From NCBI GenBank assembly GCA_035578175.1, contig JAQMRL010000006.1:68516001-68580000 (forward strand): a stretch of 64,000 bases of DNA, given 5' to 3'. This DNA is from Catonia carolina (Eukaryota; Arthropoda; Insecta; Hemiptera; Achilidae). The notes under the pieces were generated by a model. That model made no database searches and was not told where the DNA came from. It saw nothing but the letters and a program-made list of their open reading frames with translations. Each line of letters starts with the position of its first letter. The stretch's first letter is position 1. Shown piece after piece: positions 39,701 to 51,645 of this stretch. Made by a program: the position numbers and the translations under genes.

Positions 39701-40583
39701 TTTAAAAATGGTGCAGTTTCTCGATAAATTATTTTAGCATATATGTAGGTTAATTACATAATTAAAGATCAAGATGATTTAACAGAAATTTAATAATTTA
39801 TAGAAATTAATAAAATATTCTCAGAGATGAAACAAAAGTTCAAAATCATGTTAATATATTTCTAACGCAGACATTTGAAGAGTAAATGTTATAAAACGAA
39901 TTCAATTTATGTTATATAACATTAAAGATAATTGACAACCGATTTGAAAAACGATAGAAGTTGAAATGTATATTTCAAATAAAGTAATCAGCTAATTAAT
40001 TTATATAAATATATCAGATATTAACCACAATAGATTTTAATTACAAATAAATAAATGAAAGGGGTTGAGTTTAAAAGGTATACAAATTATATATTATAAT
40101 ATATTTCTAGAGGGTTGTTTTAGACATTAGAGCAGAGCATTTCAGTTACGTAATTACTCTAGATGCATTTAAATGCATAAATAAATGCATATTCTGAGCA
40201 TTTATTGGAAGTTATCTCCCATTAAATACAAATTAACACTTCATTACTTTTACCGTGCAAAACAAATAATTTTTCAACAGCATTTATATATACAGCTATA
40301 TATATATATTTTTTTTTTTGTTTTACGTCTGACTGTTTTGCAGTTACTGCTGTACAGACGGTAAGAAGAATGATAGGTGAAGATGAGGAATAAAAAAATG
40401 TCAGACCTGACCGGGAATCAAACAGTTGTGCTACCACACCACATCATTTTTCGTTTTTCAGTTTTGATTTGTTCCGGTTTCAGTTTCTTCAGTTAGGCAT
40501 AAATATTAAATTTTGGTGATATTATAAATGCTAGTTTAAATACATTCGGGTAATATTATCTTATCTACGGTTCAGTATTTTTT
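39701..40583. other. AT-rich spacer; weak tRNA-like word near 40415
   Basis: No supportable gene. At 40320-40440 the sequence includes GACCGGGAATCAAAC, faintly B-box-like in complement, but no other SINE evidence. A palindromic ATGCATTTAAATGCAT occurs near 40163. Confidence 0.4.
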
Positions 40584-40736
40584 ACTTCCTCTTCTCCTGT
40601 ACGAATATATAGAGAAGAGAAAAGTATTGTTGTCTTTTAGATTTTTCAAAATCGAGTTTTTATCGGATGTACACGTCTTTAGACACCCTGAACCAAAAAC
40701 AACCTTATTTTTACCAATTTTTTATGTGACGTTACT

Positions 40737-40815
<79 letters not shown>

Positions 40816-41296
40816 CGCGCGTGTGTGTGAACAAATTATCTCAAGAACGGAATAACGTACAAAGTTGAAACTGAACTTAAAGTACGTTTTTTTTGTTAAT
40901 AATTAAATAGGTTTAGGTGTTATTTTATTTATTTTTTTATTTTATTTACTAAAATATAGCTAAATTAATATTACAATTTATTACTATACTAAGCTATGTA
41001 CGTTTTTTTAAAACGGAATTTAAAAAAAACATAAAATAAATTATAAATTCAATTACATTTTACATAAAATATCAATATTATATTTTAATTTTAATAATAA
41101 TACTATTTTTTTAAAAAAACTTAAAGATTATGTTGGTATTTTTTGTAATAGAGAGAAAAAAATATATATATATAGTATATATATTATAACTTTAATTTTA
41201 TAACTATAACTACTTTACAATACTGCATGTTAACTAACACAATGTAAATATTATTTACATTGGTAAGAGAACGTCGTAGGAGGGTTACACCCCAGA
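40584..41296 (+). mobile_element. H element, rearranged copy
   Basis: Left end ACTTCCTCTTCTCCTGTACG, then the GT core and CTCAAGAACGGAATAACGTAC, match H; the distal end reappears at 41258-41296 (TTACATTGGTAAGAGAACG, ACACCCCAGA). The ~370 bp between (40890-41255) is AT-rich and not H-like. Confidence 0.6.
40739..40828. repeat. (GT)n(GC)n microsatellite in H core
   Basis: A long GT run followed by GCGCGC and GTGTGTG. The Cys-Val-rich open frame that spans it is an artefact of the repeat. Confidence 0.95.
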
Positions 41297-41697
41297 TTTT
41301 TCTATCTGCATTAGGTCTGCTAAGCAACCCCTCTGACCCAAGCAGCAACCTTTCGCGCTGTTCCGACACAATCACGTATTCGATAATGAAAATTTTTATA
41401 AATCGAAAATAATTTCACTGAAAATGAAATCTAAATTGTGTTTTAAAATAATAATAAAACTTTGTTATTATTTTAACGCTTGATAATGATTAATCTAGTA
41501 TGCTGTTTTATTCATCAGCTATAACAAAAAAATTAAATTACTAAAAAATTGAAAACTAATACAAGGTGTTTAAAAAGTTATTACGGATATAAATTGTTGT
41601 AAATGTAAAATAATTGAAATTTTAAGGTTAATTTAGATAACTTCTTTGTCTAATTTTTTATACGTTGTACCATGTATCCACCGTTTAATGAATTTTT
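41297..41697. other. AT-rich spacer, no recognised feature
   Basis: Nothing supportable. Confidence 0.45.
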
Positions 41698-42657
41698 ACT
41701 TCCTCTTGACTATATAAATTACAGGAAGGAAAGTATTGTTTTCATATCGATTTTTCGAAATCGAGTTTTCACTGGATGTACACGCTTCCAGACTCCCTGA
41801 ACCCCAAAATAACGTGTTTTTAGCAATTGGTGTGTGTGTGTGTGTGTGTGTGCGTGTGCGCGCGCGCGCGCGTGTGTGAACGAAATATATCAAAAACGGT
41901 GCATCATACAATATTGAAACTTGATACTTAAATAGATACTACTAGAGGACCCGACACGATCATTTCATCAAAATCGGCTTACCGGAAGTAGTAGTTTATT
42001 CGTGTAATTTTTTACTTTTTCCAATTTTCTCAAAAACGGTTCGTACTATTAATTTAAAACTACCTCATTTGCTAAATTTTTTATGGTGTACATGATAGTG
42101 TAGGCGCTATACCTGCTGAAATTCTTGGGGAGGCTATGCTCTCGTAGAAAAAAATGTTTTTTTAAGATTGCGGCCTTAACCCATTAACTGCCAATTTTTT
42201 TTAAGTTGCTTTTTTCAAGTTGTAGAATATTTAAAAACCTAAATTTTTTATTTAAACATTTTGTTGTATAATGCTTAGTTTAGCGGTAATTAATGATTTT
42301 CTGTGTTTTTTCATGAAAATCTGTAAAAAAATTGGATTTTTTAAGATTCCAGCCTTAGTATGCATTTAACGACGAAATTGCATAATTTATAATTATATTT
42401 ATAGGAAATTAATGATCTACAACTTTTACTTTAAGCATTTGTTTACAAACCGTAGTTTAGCGTGAAAGAGTGATTTTCGTGTTATTAGGCGAAACTAAGG
42501 TTGTTTTTCATATTGCATCATTCACTCATGATTAAAATTAGGCTATGTTTTTTAAGGTAATTTTTTAGGTTATTTCTAATGTTCATTACTATTTGGTAGG
42601 TTATATCGGTTATTTCCTGCATTGGCAAGAGAAAGCCGTATAACTGTTTACAACAGA
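41698..42657 (+). mobile_element. H element, full-length copy (960 bp)
   Basis: Both termini are present: ACTTCCTCTTGACTATATAA at the left and GCATTGGCAAGAGAAAGCCG to ACAACAGA at the right. The core GT/GC microsatellite is at 41832-41876, and CGGCTTACCGGAAGTAGTAG downstream is a block conserved between copies. Confidence 0.8.
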
Positions 42658-43144
42658 TTTTTTAAATTGTATTTTTTTTTGTTTTATGTGTATATATATT
42701 TTTTACCATAATTGGTCAAATAACTGATGCAGAAAATGTAATAAATATTTATAATTTTTCTTACAACGAGTACTCTGTAAAAATAACTTATATAATAACA
42801 AAATACATTTTACTTTAATGGTTATTATTTATAACGAATTCATATAACGTTTAGTAAATAACAACAGAAAAACATATTTATTTTAAAAACGAACCAAAAA
42901 ATAATTTACAGTTAAAATAATAATGGTCTATTTGCGGTTAAATAAAAGAAAGAAGGAGAAAAAGTAAAATGAAAGTAACATTGAAAAATGTGAAAGGAAG
43001 AGTAATTCTGTGGTCCCCGGTTATAACGTGTTTCCGACATAACGCGGGTTGAATTATGTCCTGGATCATTTTATGAGTTATTTCAATGAGTTATGAAAAA
43101 ATACTTAAAATTTTGGTAGTTTGTGTATAGAGTACCTTACAATA
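42658..43144. other. AT-rich spacer, no recognised feature
   Basis: Nothing supportable. Confidence 0.45.
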
Positions 43145-43539
43145 TGCCCATAACGGACAGGTGGAGTGTTAAATTAATTGCACTCGATCTGTTGGTTCCA
43201 GGGCTACAACAAATAGTTCTGTTTCATATCAAATAGTCAGCCGATTATATGACTGAACTATTTAAGAACAGAAGGAGTAGAGGTGTAAAAGGCACTAGTC
43301 AGAGTTATCTCCTCTGAGAGTAATGAATTTCACTATACAGCCAACTCTGTGGTGAATGAAGTGAAGATATCATTGCAGGGTGGAAAGTGGGTGCTTTTTT
43401 GAGGGCCTGGCTTGCTGATAAGCATACTCTTTCAATTTAATGAGGAAGGCATTAGTAAACCACCTCACTCCTCGACTTTACTTAGTAAAACCTCTAGAGG
43501 TTTAAACCAGCTTTTTGGCTGTTGACCTAAACAACAACA
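43145..43539 (+). mobile_element. SINE-A, complete sense copy
   Basis: Runs from GCCCATAACGGACAGGTGG to GACCTAAACAACAACA, the clearest (CAA)n tail in the window. Possible imperfect target duplication: ACAATAT before, ATAATAT after. Confidence 0.8.
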
Positions 43540-43639
43540 CCCTATAATATTTTCTTTAGCTACATATTTTCATACTGCACTTAAATTTACCTTAGTTTTT
43601 AAGTTGTACGCATTCTATCTTCTTCTGAGAGTCACGATA

Positions 43640-44275
43640 ATGTTTCTTTAAACTTGCAAAACCATTTGAATACTCTTGAATTGTGGTTTCAAAACTGGAG
43701 GATTAAAATTAACGCTACTAAAACCGTACAAGTCACATTTAATTTACGAAAACGACTTTTTTTTCCAGTCTATTTTTATGGTGTGCCATTTCCTCAACAT
43801 GACAGAATAAAGTATCGTGGTCTTTGCATAGACAAAAGACTAACGTAGAACCAACATGTTAACGAAACGCGAAAAAATTTGGACGCTAGACGTAAACACT
43901 CTATTCGTTGATTTTCAGATCTTCTAAACTCCCACTTCATCTAAAACTACTAGTTTATAAGTGTTACCTTATTTCCGTTTGGATGTATAGCAGCCAAATT
44001 TACTGTGTTGCCAAACCGTCGATCATTTTGAAAATACATTGCTTTCAGTTTAAATTGTTGACAGATAACTAATGCTCCCTTTTACGTAACAAACGATACA
44101 CTACTCACGGACTTAAATATTCCATACATCAACGATGTGTTCCTACGCACATACACACGGTTTAAAAAGAAATTACACGATAATTCAAACCAGCTTATTG
44201 TTGACCTAGACACACTAGATTTACCAACTGCCCCTATAAGAAGAATGAAACGACTCTGAAGTAGAGATATCATGA
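43640..44275 (+). pseudogene. Jockey-like LINE ORF2 C-terminal fragment
   Basis: Fragments in sequence: LQNHLNTLELWFQNWRIKIN (from about 43654), FPQHDRIKYRGLCIDKRLT then TAG, a decayed stretch, ITNAPFYVTNDTLLTDLNIP (about 44064-44125), and finally APIRRMKRL then SRDIM (about 44235-44270), the usual R-R-x-K-R/RD-L terminus. It lacks the RT catalytic part. At least five stops or frame breaks are visible. Related to but distinct from J1. Confidence 0.8.
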
Positions 44276-44497
44276 GATGTCAAAATTAAAGAAAGCAAAA
44301 TAAAATTACATAAATTATGAACTAACTTAATAATTACGGTTGGAGTACTGTCAATGGGCAGCGATCTCCTCAATGTCTTAAAATTTGTCAATATTTGTAT
44401 CCTTTTTTTAAATTACGTGTTGGTAATTTTATACAGTTGCAAATGAAAATATCTTTTATAGTCAAAAAAATAAAAAAGTTGTGTGCAATACGTTTTT

Positions 44498-45432
44498 ACT
44501 TTCACTTGCCTATATGAATATAGCCTATACGAACGAAAGTATTATTTCCATGTCGATTTTTCGAAATCGAGTTTTCACCGGATCTATACGTTTTCAGACC
44601 CCCTGAACCCAAAAAACATGTTTTGGCGATTGGTCTGTGTGTGTGTGTGTGTGTGTGTGTGAACAGAATATCTCAAGAACGGAACATTGTACGAACTTGA
44701 AACTTAAGTAACATACGACTACAGAACCGGACACGAACCTTTTCATCAAAATCGGTCAACCGGAAGTAGTAGTTTATTCGTGTAATTTTTCACTCTTTTC
44801 CGATTTTCTCAAAAATGGGTCCTACGATTCTTATTTAAATCGCTTGGTTTACTAAATTTTGTATGCTCTACAAGAATGGGTAAGCGCCATGTTCCTGAAA
44901 TCCTTGGTGAGGTTGTTGTTGCGTAAAAAATTGTTTTTTTAAGATGGCAGCTTTAATATGCATTTTAGCCCAAAAATTTATATAATAAAAATGTAGAAAA
45001 TTTAAAATCCTACAACTTTTAATTGAAACATTCTTTTGTATAATGCATAGTTTAGCGGTAATTACCAACTTTCTGTTTTTTCTCACGAAAACTTGTGAAA
45101 AATGGATTTTTTTAAGATTTCGGCCTTAGTATGCATTTTTGGACAAAAGTGTATATAATAAAATTTATAGAAAATTAAGAGATCTACAACTTTTATTTAG
45201 AGAATTTTTCTCTACAGATCCTAGTTTAGCGTGAAAGAGTGATTTTCCGTATTTTTAAGCCAAACTGAGGTCGATTTTCATTTTGCGTCTTTCACTCATG
45301 ATTAAAATTGGGTTATGTTTATTGAGGTTAGTTTTTTGTTTATTTCTGATGTTTTAATACTTATGTTAAGTTATATTGTTAATTATTTGCATTGGCAAGA
45401 GAAAGTTGTGTGTGTGTGTGTTGCGCACCAGA
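44498..45432 (+). mobile_element. H element, full-length copy (935 bp)
   Basis: Starts ACTTTCACTTGCCTATATGA and ends GCATTGGCAAGAGAAAGTTG to GCGCACCAGA, flanked by T-runs on both sides. GT core at 44635-44661. This is one of the best conserved copies. Confidence 0.85.
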
Positions 45433-46198
45433 TTTTTTAATTATAGTTTTATTATATTGACTGCTGTACCACTCATAGGTGGAAAGTACGTTATGTAGTA
45501 TGCAAGAAAATTCCTGGTTCGTTTACACACTGGTTCACTGAACTGTATACCCACCTACAGCCGCGTTATAACCGGGGACTATTAAAAAATTAAAACAAGG
45601 GTGTTTTTTTATGCGTATCGTAGAATGAATGTTATGATTGTTTGGTTTTTTTAAGAGGGGGAAGTATTTGACAAATGTAGAATAGAATGAATGGTATATT
45701 GCAAAGGTTTCCCTATACTATTAGTTTATTATAAGCTGTCTACGATACAACTTCAAGTAAAGTATAAACAAACAGGTCGTTAAATTTTTATAGCTCTATT
45801 GTTTAGTTAAGTACCTACAATTTTAATATTTTATTTAAATAGTTACATAATATCTATAAATACATAAAATTGTTATATTTCGTTGTATAATATGAACTTA
45901 TAATGTAAGTATTAAATAATTTTTTTATTAATAAGAAAGATTTTATAATAATATTTTCTATTTAATAGATTTATCTATAATCTATTCTTAATAGAGTAAT
46001 AAATAGCTATATTTTACAAAAATAATTTTCATGTAAAAGTAGCCCTATATTCATTTAAGATATTTTAATAACAAGTAATGAACACTGATCACAGGTTGAT
46101 ATAATCTACGCGTAAAACAATAATACAATTTTTAACTACTATAATATTTTTAACAACAAAATTTTACATGATGATTAGTGAAGTATTTAAGTCCAGTG
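45433..46198. other. AT-rich spacer, no recognised feature
   Basis: Nothing supportable. Confidence 0.45.
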
Positions 46199-46545
46199 TT
46201 TTTCACAGAAAATTGCAATATCACCCAAACGAATTGATCACCGAATTATCGGATGCATCACTGCCAGAGAATCCGCAACGCAGGTTGAAACGTCAATGGG
46301 TCCGAGATCTTTTATAACCTGAATTATTTATTTTTTTAATTTTCTTTTTCTTTCTTCATTTCTTCTAACATTGTTATTTTTCATTCATGCATTTTGAACA
46401 TTTTCTCATAGAACATAATACATACGAATGGGTATCAATGTTCTTTTTCATTTCTTTTACTTGTCATCCTTTCTTTACTTTTATCAAATTTGCTTGTTGT
46501 ATTTTATTACATAGTTGCAAATAAATTTATTAAATATAAAACAAA
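46199..46545 (+). pseudogene. Jockey-like LINE C-terminus with 3' UTR
   Basis: The frame 46199-46315 encodes VFHRKLQYHPNELITELSDA and LPENPQRRLKRQWVRDLL ending TAA: the last ~39 residues of a jockey-clade ORF2. A T-rich 3' UTR follows with AATAAATTTATTAAATATAA near 46520-46540. Strong 5' truncation. Confidence 0.75.
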
Positions 46546-46551
46546 CCTACT

Positions 46552-46745
46552 TTGTTTTTGTCTTCTCTTCCCCCGCAGGAATATATAGAAAAGGAAATTA
46601 AAGTTTCCACAGGTACTAAAGTAGGACCTGACACGAACATTTTCATTAAAATCGCTCAACCGGAAATAGTACATAGTTTATTTGTGGTATTTTCTGAAAA
46701 ACAGCTCCTACGATTTTTTTTAAACTTACACCATTTACTACACTC
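46552..46745 (+). repeat. H element proximal fragment
   Basis: AATATATAGAAAAGGAAATTA, GACACGAACATTTTCATTAA and TCAACCGGAAATAGT match H around and after its core; the microsatellite itself is deleted. Confidence 0.6.
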
Positions 46746-46799
46746 GCCTCACATGGAAATATCACATAATAACTAAAAATAAACACCTTGAGCTGACAG

Positions 46800-47215
46800 T
46801 ACGTAAACTACACTGGTTAATTGATAAATACTCACCTTTGCCAAACGATTCAAATACTATTTCATATAAATCCCTCTTAAAACCCATGTTGATATATGGG
46901 CTTCAATTGTGGGGTACATCCAGCACTTTAAACATAACCATATTCTAAGGTTTTCAGCCGAAATTCTTGCGGCGGGCCCTACATGTTTTTTGGTACATGA
47001 AGAATACCTATATCTATGTCGATCTTAATATTGACTCAGTGAAACAAACTATCAAAATTCAGCCGTAAATATGAAGTAAGACTCAACAATCATCCAAACT
47101 TCCTGGCTCTGAATCTACTAAATATATAAAATATCTACTAAAATACCGGGTTTTCAAGAATGAAAAGACATAGTGTTCGTGATTTAGGTTATAACGCACT
47201 CTGATATGTGTTACA
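46800..47215 (+). pseudogene. LINE ORF2 C-terminal fragment
   Basis: Reads TVRKLHWLIDKYSPLPNDS, SLLKPMLIYGLQLWGTSST, then a break and FQPKFLRRALHVFWYM, with later decay to about 47215. The K-P-x-x-x-Y-G-x-Q-x-W-G signature is the jockey/R1-type C-terminal region. Its end shares AGAATGAAAAGACA with 48030-48045, so it and 47825-48060 belong to one LINE family. Confidence 0.75.
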
Positions 47216-47309
47216 CGTTTTATTATCTTTTTTTCTAACCGATATATTTCAAAATAATCATTTTATTTATCAAAAATATTAATTTATTAGGCCTACTATT
47301 TTAAATTTT

Positions 47310-47705
47310 GTTGTTGTTTAGGTCATCAGCCGAAAAGCTGGTTTGAACCTGTGGAGGTTTTACTAAGTAAAATGAGGAGTGAGGTGGTTTACAATTGCCT
47401 TCCTCACTGAATAGCAAAGTAACGCTTATCAGCATGCCAGGCCCTCTGAAAAGCACATATTTTCCATTCTGCAAATGACACCTTCACTTCCTTCACCACA
47501 GGGTCTGGCTGTATAATGAAATCCATTACTTTCAGAGGAGATAACTCCGATTAGTGTCTTTTACACCTCTACCTCTTCTGTTCTTAAATGATTCAGTCAT
47601 ATAATTGGCTGACCATGTGATAAGAAACAGAACTATTTATTTTAGCCCTGCAACGAACAGATTGAGAGTAAATAATTTGACTCTCCACCTGTCTGTTATG
47701 GGCAA
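47310..47705 (-). mobile_element. SINE-A, complete copy with 12-bp TSD
   Basis: ATTTTAAATTTT at 47298-47309 and 47706-47717 flanks the 396-bp unit. The sequence is very close to the copies at 35131 and 63253. Confidence 0.85.
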
Positions 47706-47824
47706 ATTTTAAATTTTATTAACATTATAATGAAATTGTTATCATGTTCAAATTTATCAAAATTACTGATTTTTCTATTTCAACGAAACATATTATTGTA
47801 ATACTGCAGACTTGTAAAAAATAA

Positions 47825-48060
47825 TTTATATAAATCCTTTTTAAGATTCATGTGGGCATACGTGCTTCATTTGTGGGGTACATCAAGCAGTTCAAACATA
47901 AACATATCGAACGTTTTCAGTCAAAATTCTTGCGGCGGGCCCTGAAAATTCCGTGGTACGTCAAAACACCTACATCTCTGTGCCGACCTTATATAGAAAC
48001 AGTGAAACAAACATTGATACCGGGGTTTCAAGAATGAAAAGACAGTGTTTTCGATTTAGG
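47825..48060 (+). pseudogene. LINE ORF2 C-terminal fragment
   Basis: After a frame break it reads IERFQSKFLRRALKIPWYVK and PTSLCRPYIETVKQT, ending TGA at 48035-48037. It is a shorter, better preserved relative of 46800-47215. The SINE-A at 47310 lies between the two. Confidence 0.75.
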
Positions 48061-48389
48061 TTGAAAATTTTAATGAACATTGTTACAGTTATTATCTTTT
48101 TTTTCTAACTGATATACTTCAAAATCATCATTGTATTTCTAAAATATAAAATTATTACTAATTTCAATTTCTTTAACAGTTGAAATTGTAATTATGTTAA
48201 TTAACATTTTTATCAAAATTACTGTTTCTTCTATTACATGCGAACAGATTGTAATGTGACAGACTTGTAAAAAAAGTTATTTTAGATCCGTAGAATCTCT
48301 GATCTTTTGTAAGCAATTTCTTGGTCAGTCTTTCTTCAGAGCGCACTAGATGACTATAAAAGGTTATTTTCTTCTAATTTTTAGTAAGA

Positions 48390-48717
48390 CCCACCGGGTT
48401 GGTCTAGAGGTAAAGTCGTCGCCAAAATCAGCTGTTTAACAGCTGATTTTCGGAAACGAAGGTTCCTGGTTCAAATCCTAGTAAAGGTAGTTACTTTTAT
48501 ACGGATTTGAATGCTAGACAGTGGTTACCGGTGTACTTTGATGGTAGGGGTTCAAGTAACCATACTCCCTCAAGAATGGTTGACCTGAGTCTGTACAAGA
48601 CTACACCTTATTGACACGTCATACACATCATTCTCATCTCATTGGGTCATGGCGTTGCTTATTGTTCTGAATTGAACAGATTGCAACGTCCACAAATTAG
48701 GGATTACAAAAAAAGAA
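48390..48717 (+). mobile_element. SINE-B, complete copy with 10-bp TSD
   Basis: TTTAGTAAGA at 48380-48389 and 48718-48727 flanks the unit. A box TTGGTCTAGAGGTAAAG, the palindromic CAGCTGTTTAACAGCTG block and B box GGTTCAAATCC are intact; the tail is A-rich. Confidence 0.9.
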
Positions 48718-48849
48718 TTTAGTAAGATTTCGTTCTTCTTATATCATTTCATTAGGAAATAATTCTGTTTTTTCATTCCACTTCATGTGGATTGTTTATG
48801 ATCATTCTTACAATTCTTCTTATTACTCTTTAAATTTCTTCTGTTCTGT

Positions 48850-49015
48850 TCTTGCTTTTTAGTTCAAATACGTAGTGATTTTTTTTCTATATGTTTTGCT
48901 TGTTTTCTATTATGTTCACTATTTATATCTTGTATTACTTCCCTGAGGTATATAAAACTATCAACTTATTCAATTTTGTCTCCAAAACTTGGGATTACAT
49001 TTTCTGAAACATAAA
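48850..49015 (-). pseudogene. RTE-like LINE remnant, antisense
   Basis: The complement gives NVIPSFGDKIE, a stop, then VDSFIYLREVIQDINSE and residues rich in lysine, comparable to VDSFKYLRKVIE at 8760-8800. Only this post-catalytic portion is preserved. Confidence 0.5.
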
Positions 49016-49549
49016 ATATTTAAAGAACGAAATTAAATGTACCGTTTGTTTATACTATCATTAAATCATTTTAAAATTTCATTCCCAATTTAAAACTTTC
49101 ATTGGATTTCAAAGAATTCATTAAAATTTTAATAATTTATAAGGGGATTTTACTAAAATTCTGAACATGTTAAAATTGTAAGTTGATATTAAGTTCTGTC
49201 GTTTTTTTTCTTTGAAAAAGTAACGTACTGGAGATTGTTTTCCCTAAGGTAAATAATGTTGTTCATATAAATGTGATATATGTTCTAGTATAGTTTTCAG
49301 TGCATGATGTCGGTAAAGAATGTGACTTCAAGTAACTTTTCCCTGCTGAATATGGTGTATATTTAAGTACTCCTTGAATATAAACCACATCAAATACATA
49401 AATAAGTTCTCTGTAACCATACAGTAACTTTTTTATAATTAACGGCATAACCCCGTTAATTTCGCTTTACTGACCGTTGATTAAAACTGTATGCGTAAAA
49501 TCTTTGTCTCTTTTTCTAATCGTTTCCATTAGTCTTTTGCTTTTCTTGT
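49016..49549. other. AT-rich spacer, no recognised feature
   Basis: Nothing supportable; a 61-residue minus-strand frame (49263-49448) has no family resemblance. Confidence 0.45.
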
Positions 49550-49695
49550 ACAGTTCTTCTCGACCTCATAATCTATATTCTCCGTTTAATATCTTTGAGC
49601 CCATTATCTTGCGCAGGATTTTTCTCTCAAACTTTTCTTCTTCTCATAGACCAGCCATCCCGGTAATTTTAAGGCACTCATTTTTGCATTCAGAC
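49550..49695 (-). pseudogene. LINE C-terminal remnant, antisense
   Basis: The complement reads EEEKFERKILRKIMGSKILN and GEYRL, matching the C-terminal F-E-R-K-x-L-R motif of RTE-like and related ORFs, as also seen near 8405-8475. The plus-strand open frame here is its shadow. Confidence 0.6.
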
Positions 49696-49761
49696 ATACA
49701 GGTTTGACTAAGTTAGATAACTAAGCAAGATAATGATTTAGTTTTAACTCGGCTCTTTTTT

Positions 49762-50880
49762 ACTTTCTCTTGCCTATATGAATATTTAGGAAGGAAAGTA
49801 TTGTTTCCATGTCGATTTTTTTGAAATCGAATTTTCACCGGATCTACACGTTTTCAAACCCCCTGAACCCAAAAAACAGATTTTTAGCGATTGCTCTTTG
49901 CGTCTGTGTGTCTGAGTGTCTATGTGTATGTGTGAACAGAATATCTCAAGAACGGAACATTGTATGAACTTGAAACTTGAAACTTAAGTAACATACCACT
50001 ACGGAACCCGACACGAACATTTTCATCAAAATCGGTCAACCGGAAATAGTAGTTTATTCGTGTAATTTTTCACTTTTTGCGATTTTCTCAAAAACTGGTC
50101 TTACAATTTTTTTTTAAAAATCGCCTGGTTTACTAAATTTTTTATGCTTTACAAGATACTGTAGGCGCCATGTTTGCTGAAATTCTTAATGAGACTTTTT
50201 TACGTAAAGAAATGGTCTTTTTAATATTATGGCTTTAATATGCATTTTAGCGCAAAAATTTGTATCTATGATAAAAATGTAGAATTTTAATATCCTACAA
50301 CTTTTAATTCAAACATTTTTTTTGTATAACGCTTAGTTTAGCGGTAATTAGCGATTTTCAGTTTTTTCTCACGAATACGTGTGAAAAATCGATTTTTTTA
50401 AATTTCGGCCTTACTATGCATTTTACGACAAAATAGTGTATATAATCAAAGTTATAGGAAACTAAAAGATCTACAAGTTTTAGTTAAAAAGATTTTTGTA
50501 TAACGTTTAGTTTAGTAATTAGCGATTTTCTGTTTTTTCTCACAAAAACGTGTCTAATCGATTTTTTTTAAGATTTCGGCCTTAATATGAATTTTACGAC
50601 AAACGTTTGTATAATCAAAGATATAGGAAATTAAAAGATCAATAACTTTAACAAAAAAATTTCTGTACGGAGCCTAAATAGCGTGAAAAAGTGATTTTCC
50701 GTATTTTTAAGCCAAACTGAGGTCAATTTTCATTTTGCGTCTTTCACTTATGATTAAAATAAGGTTATGTTTTTGAGGTTAGTTTTTTGTTTATTTTTAA
50801 TGTTTTATTATGAATTTTAGGTTATATTGTTAATTATTTTTATTGGCAAGAAAAAAATCATGTGAGCGTTTCACACCAGA
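49762..50880 (+). mobile_element. H element, 1119 bp with internal duplication
   Basis: Perfect left end ACTTTCTCTTGCCTATATGA; right end TATTGGCAAGAAAAAAATC to TTCACACCAGA. It is ~180 bp longer than other copies because the segment around TAACGCTTAGTTTAGCGG and TTTCGGCCTTA occurs twice (about 50325-50500 and 50500-50660). The GT core has decayed to GTGTGTCTGAGTGTC. Confidence 0.85.
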
Positions 50881-50957
50881 TTTTTAATGGAACAAAAACA
50901 GGGTTGGTGCTAAGAAATATAAACAAATATCTTAATGAAATATTTTACTTTTTTTAA

Positions 50958-51611
50958 GGAGGTTTACCTTTATTTTACACCAAAAAATGTTTTTGTTCCA
51001 ACTTAATCTCCATTACTTTCTTACAAAGATGGTATAATTTGTTTTATCTTCGGTAGTTGCTAACATTATAAAATTAAATATATTAATAATATATAGGGTG
51101 TCATACCGGTAAGAAAAAACTAAAAATTTTGTTTTATCGTTTTTCGCAAATTATGTTTTTGCGTGTAGTTTAACACTAAAACAAAAATAACTTTTGATTT
51201 ATAGAACGTAGACCTGTAACTTTTTTATTGAATTGTTCACATTTTCACATTCTGTGACCTGATAGAGCCTATTTTACTGTAATCTTTATGTAGAATTTTT
51301 AAAATTGGCTCAATTACAAAAACCTGAAGTAAATGTTTGCTTACAAAGGATATTTAAAAAAAGATTCCTACAGATCACAGAGAAGAGTTTTCGCTTTAAT
51401 GTGACATAATTTTAAATAAATTTGATTAAATAATTAAAAAGATATGTTCGTTCTAAGACTGCGCATTTTGGTTTATTGTAGGGTGCGGGTTAATATTTTT
51501 TAAACTTACGATTCTGTTTTGAATGCTATTACGCGTACTATTTTATTGTGTTAAAAAGTTTATTGCTTAGAGCATCAATGAAGTATTAAAAATTAAGGTA
51601 GACTCCCCCCC
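50958..51611. mobile_element. PB4, possible TTAA-flanked MITE upstream of UGT
   Basis: TTAA occurs at 50954-50957 and 51612-51615. Inside, GGAGGTTTACCTTTATT at the left and the complement of AAGGTAGACTCCCCCCC at the right form an imperfect inverted repeat. A similar single end, TTTAAGGGGGGAATCTACAT, stands at 56171. No coding. The call rests on weak end similarity. Confidence 0.4.
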
Positions 51612-51645
51612 TTAAAATGTCTAATTGTTTTAGATCGACGGATAA

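Noticed and set aside
40627..40830. Open frame with a Cys-Val repeat protein
   Set aside because: It is the translation of a GT microsatellite in an H element.
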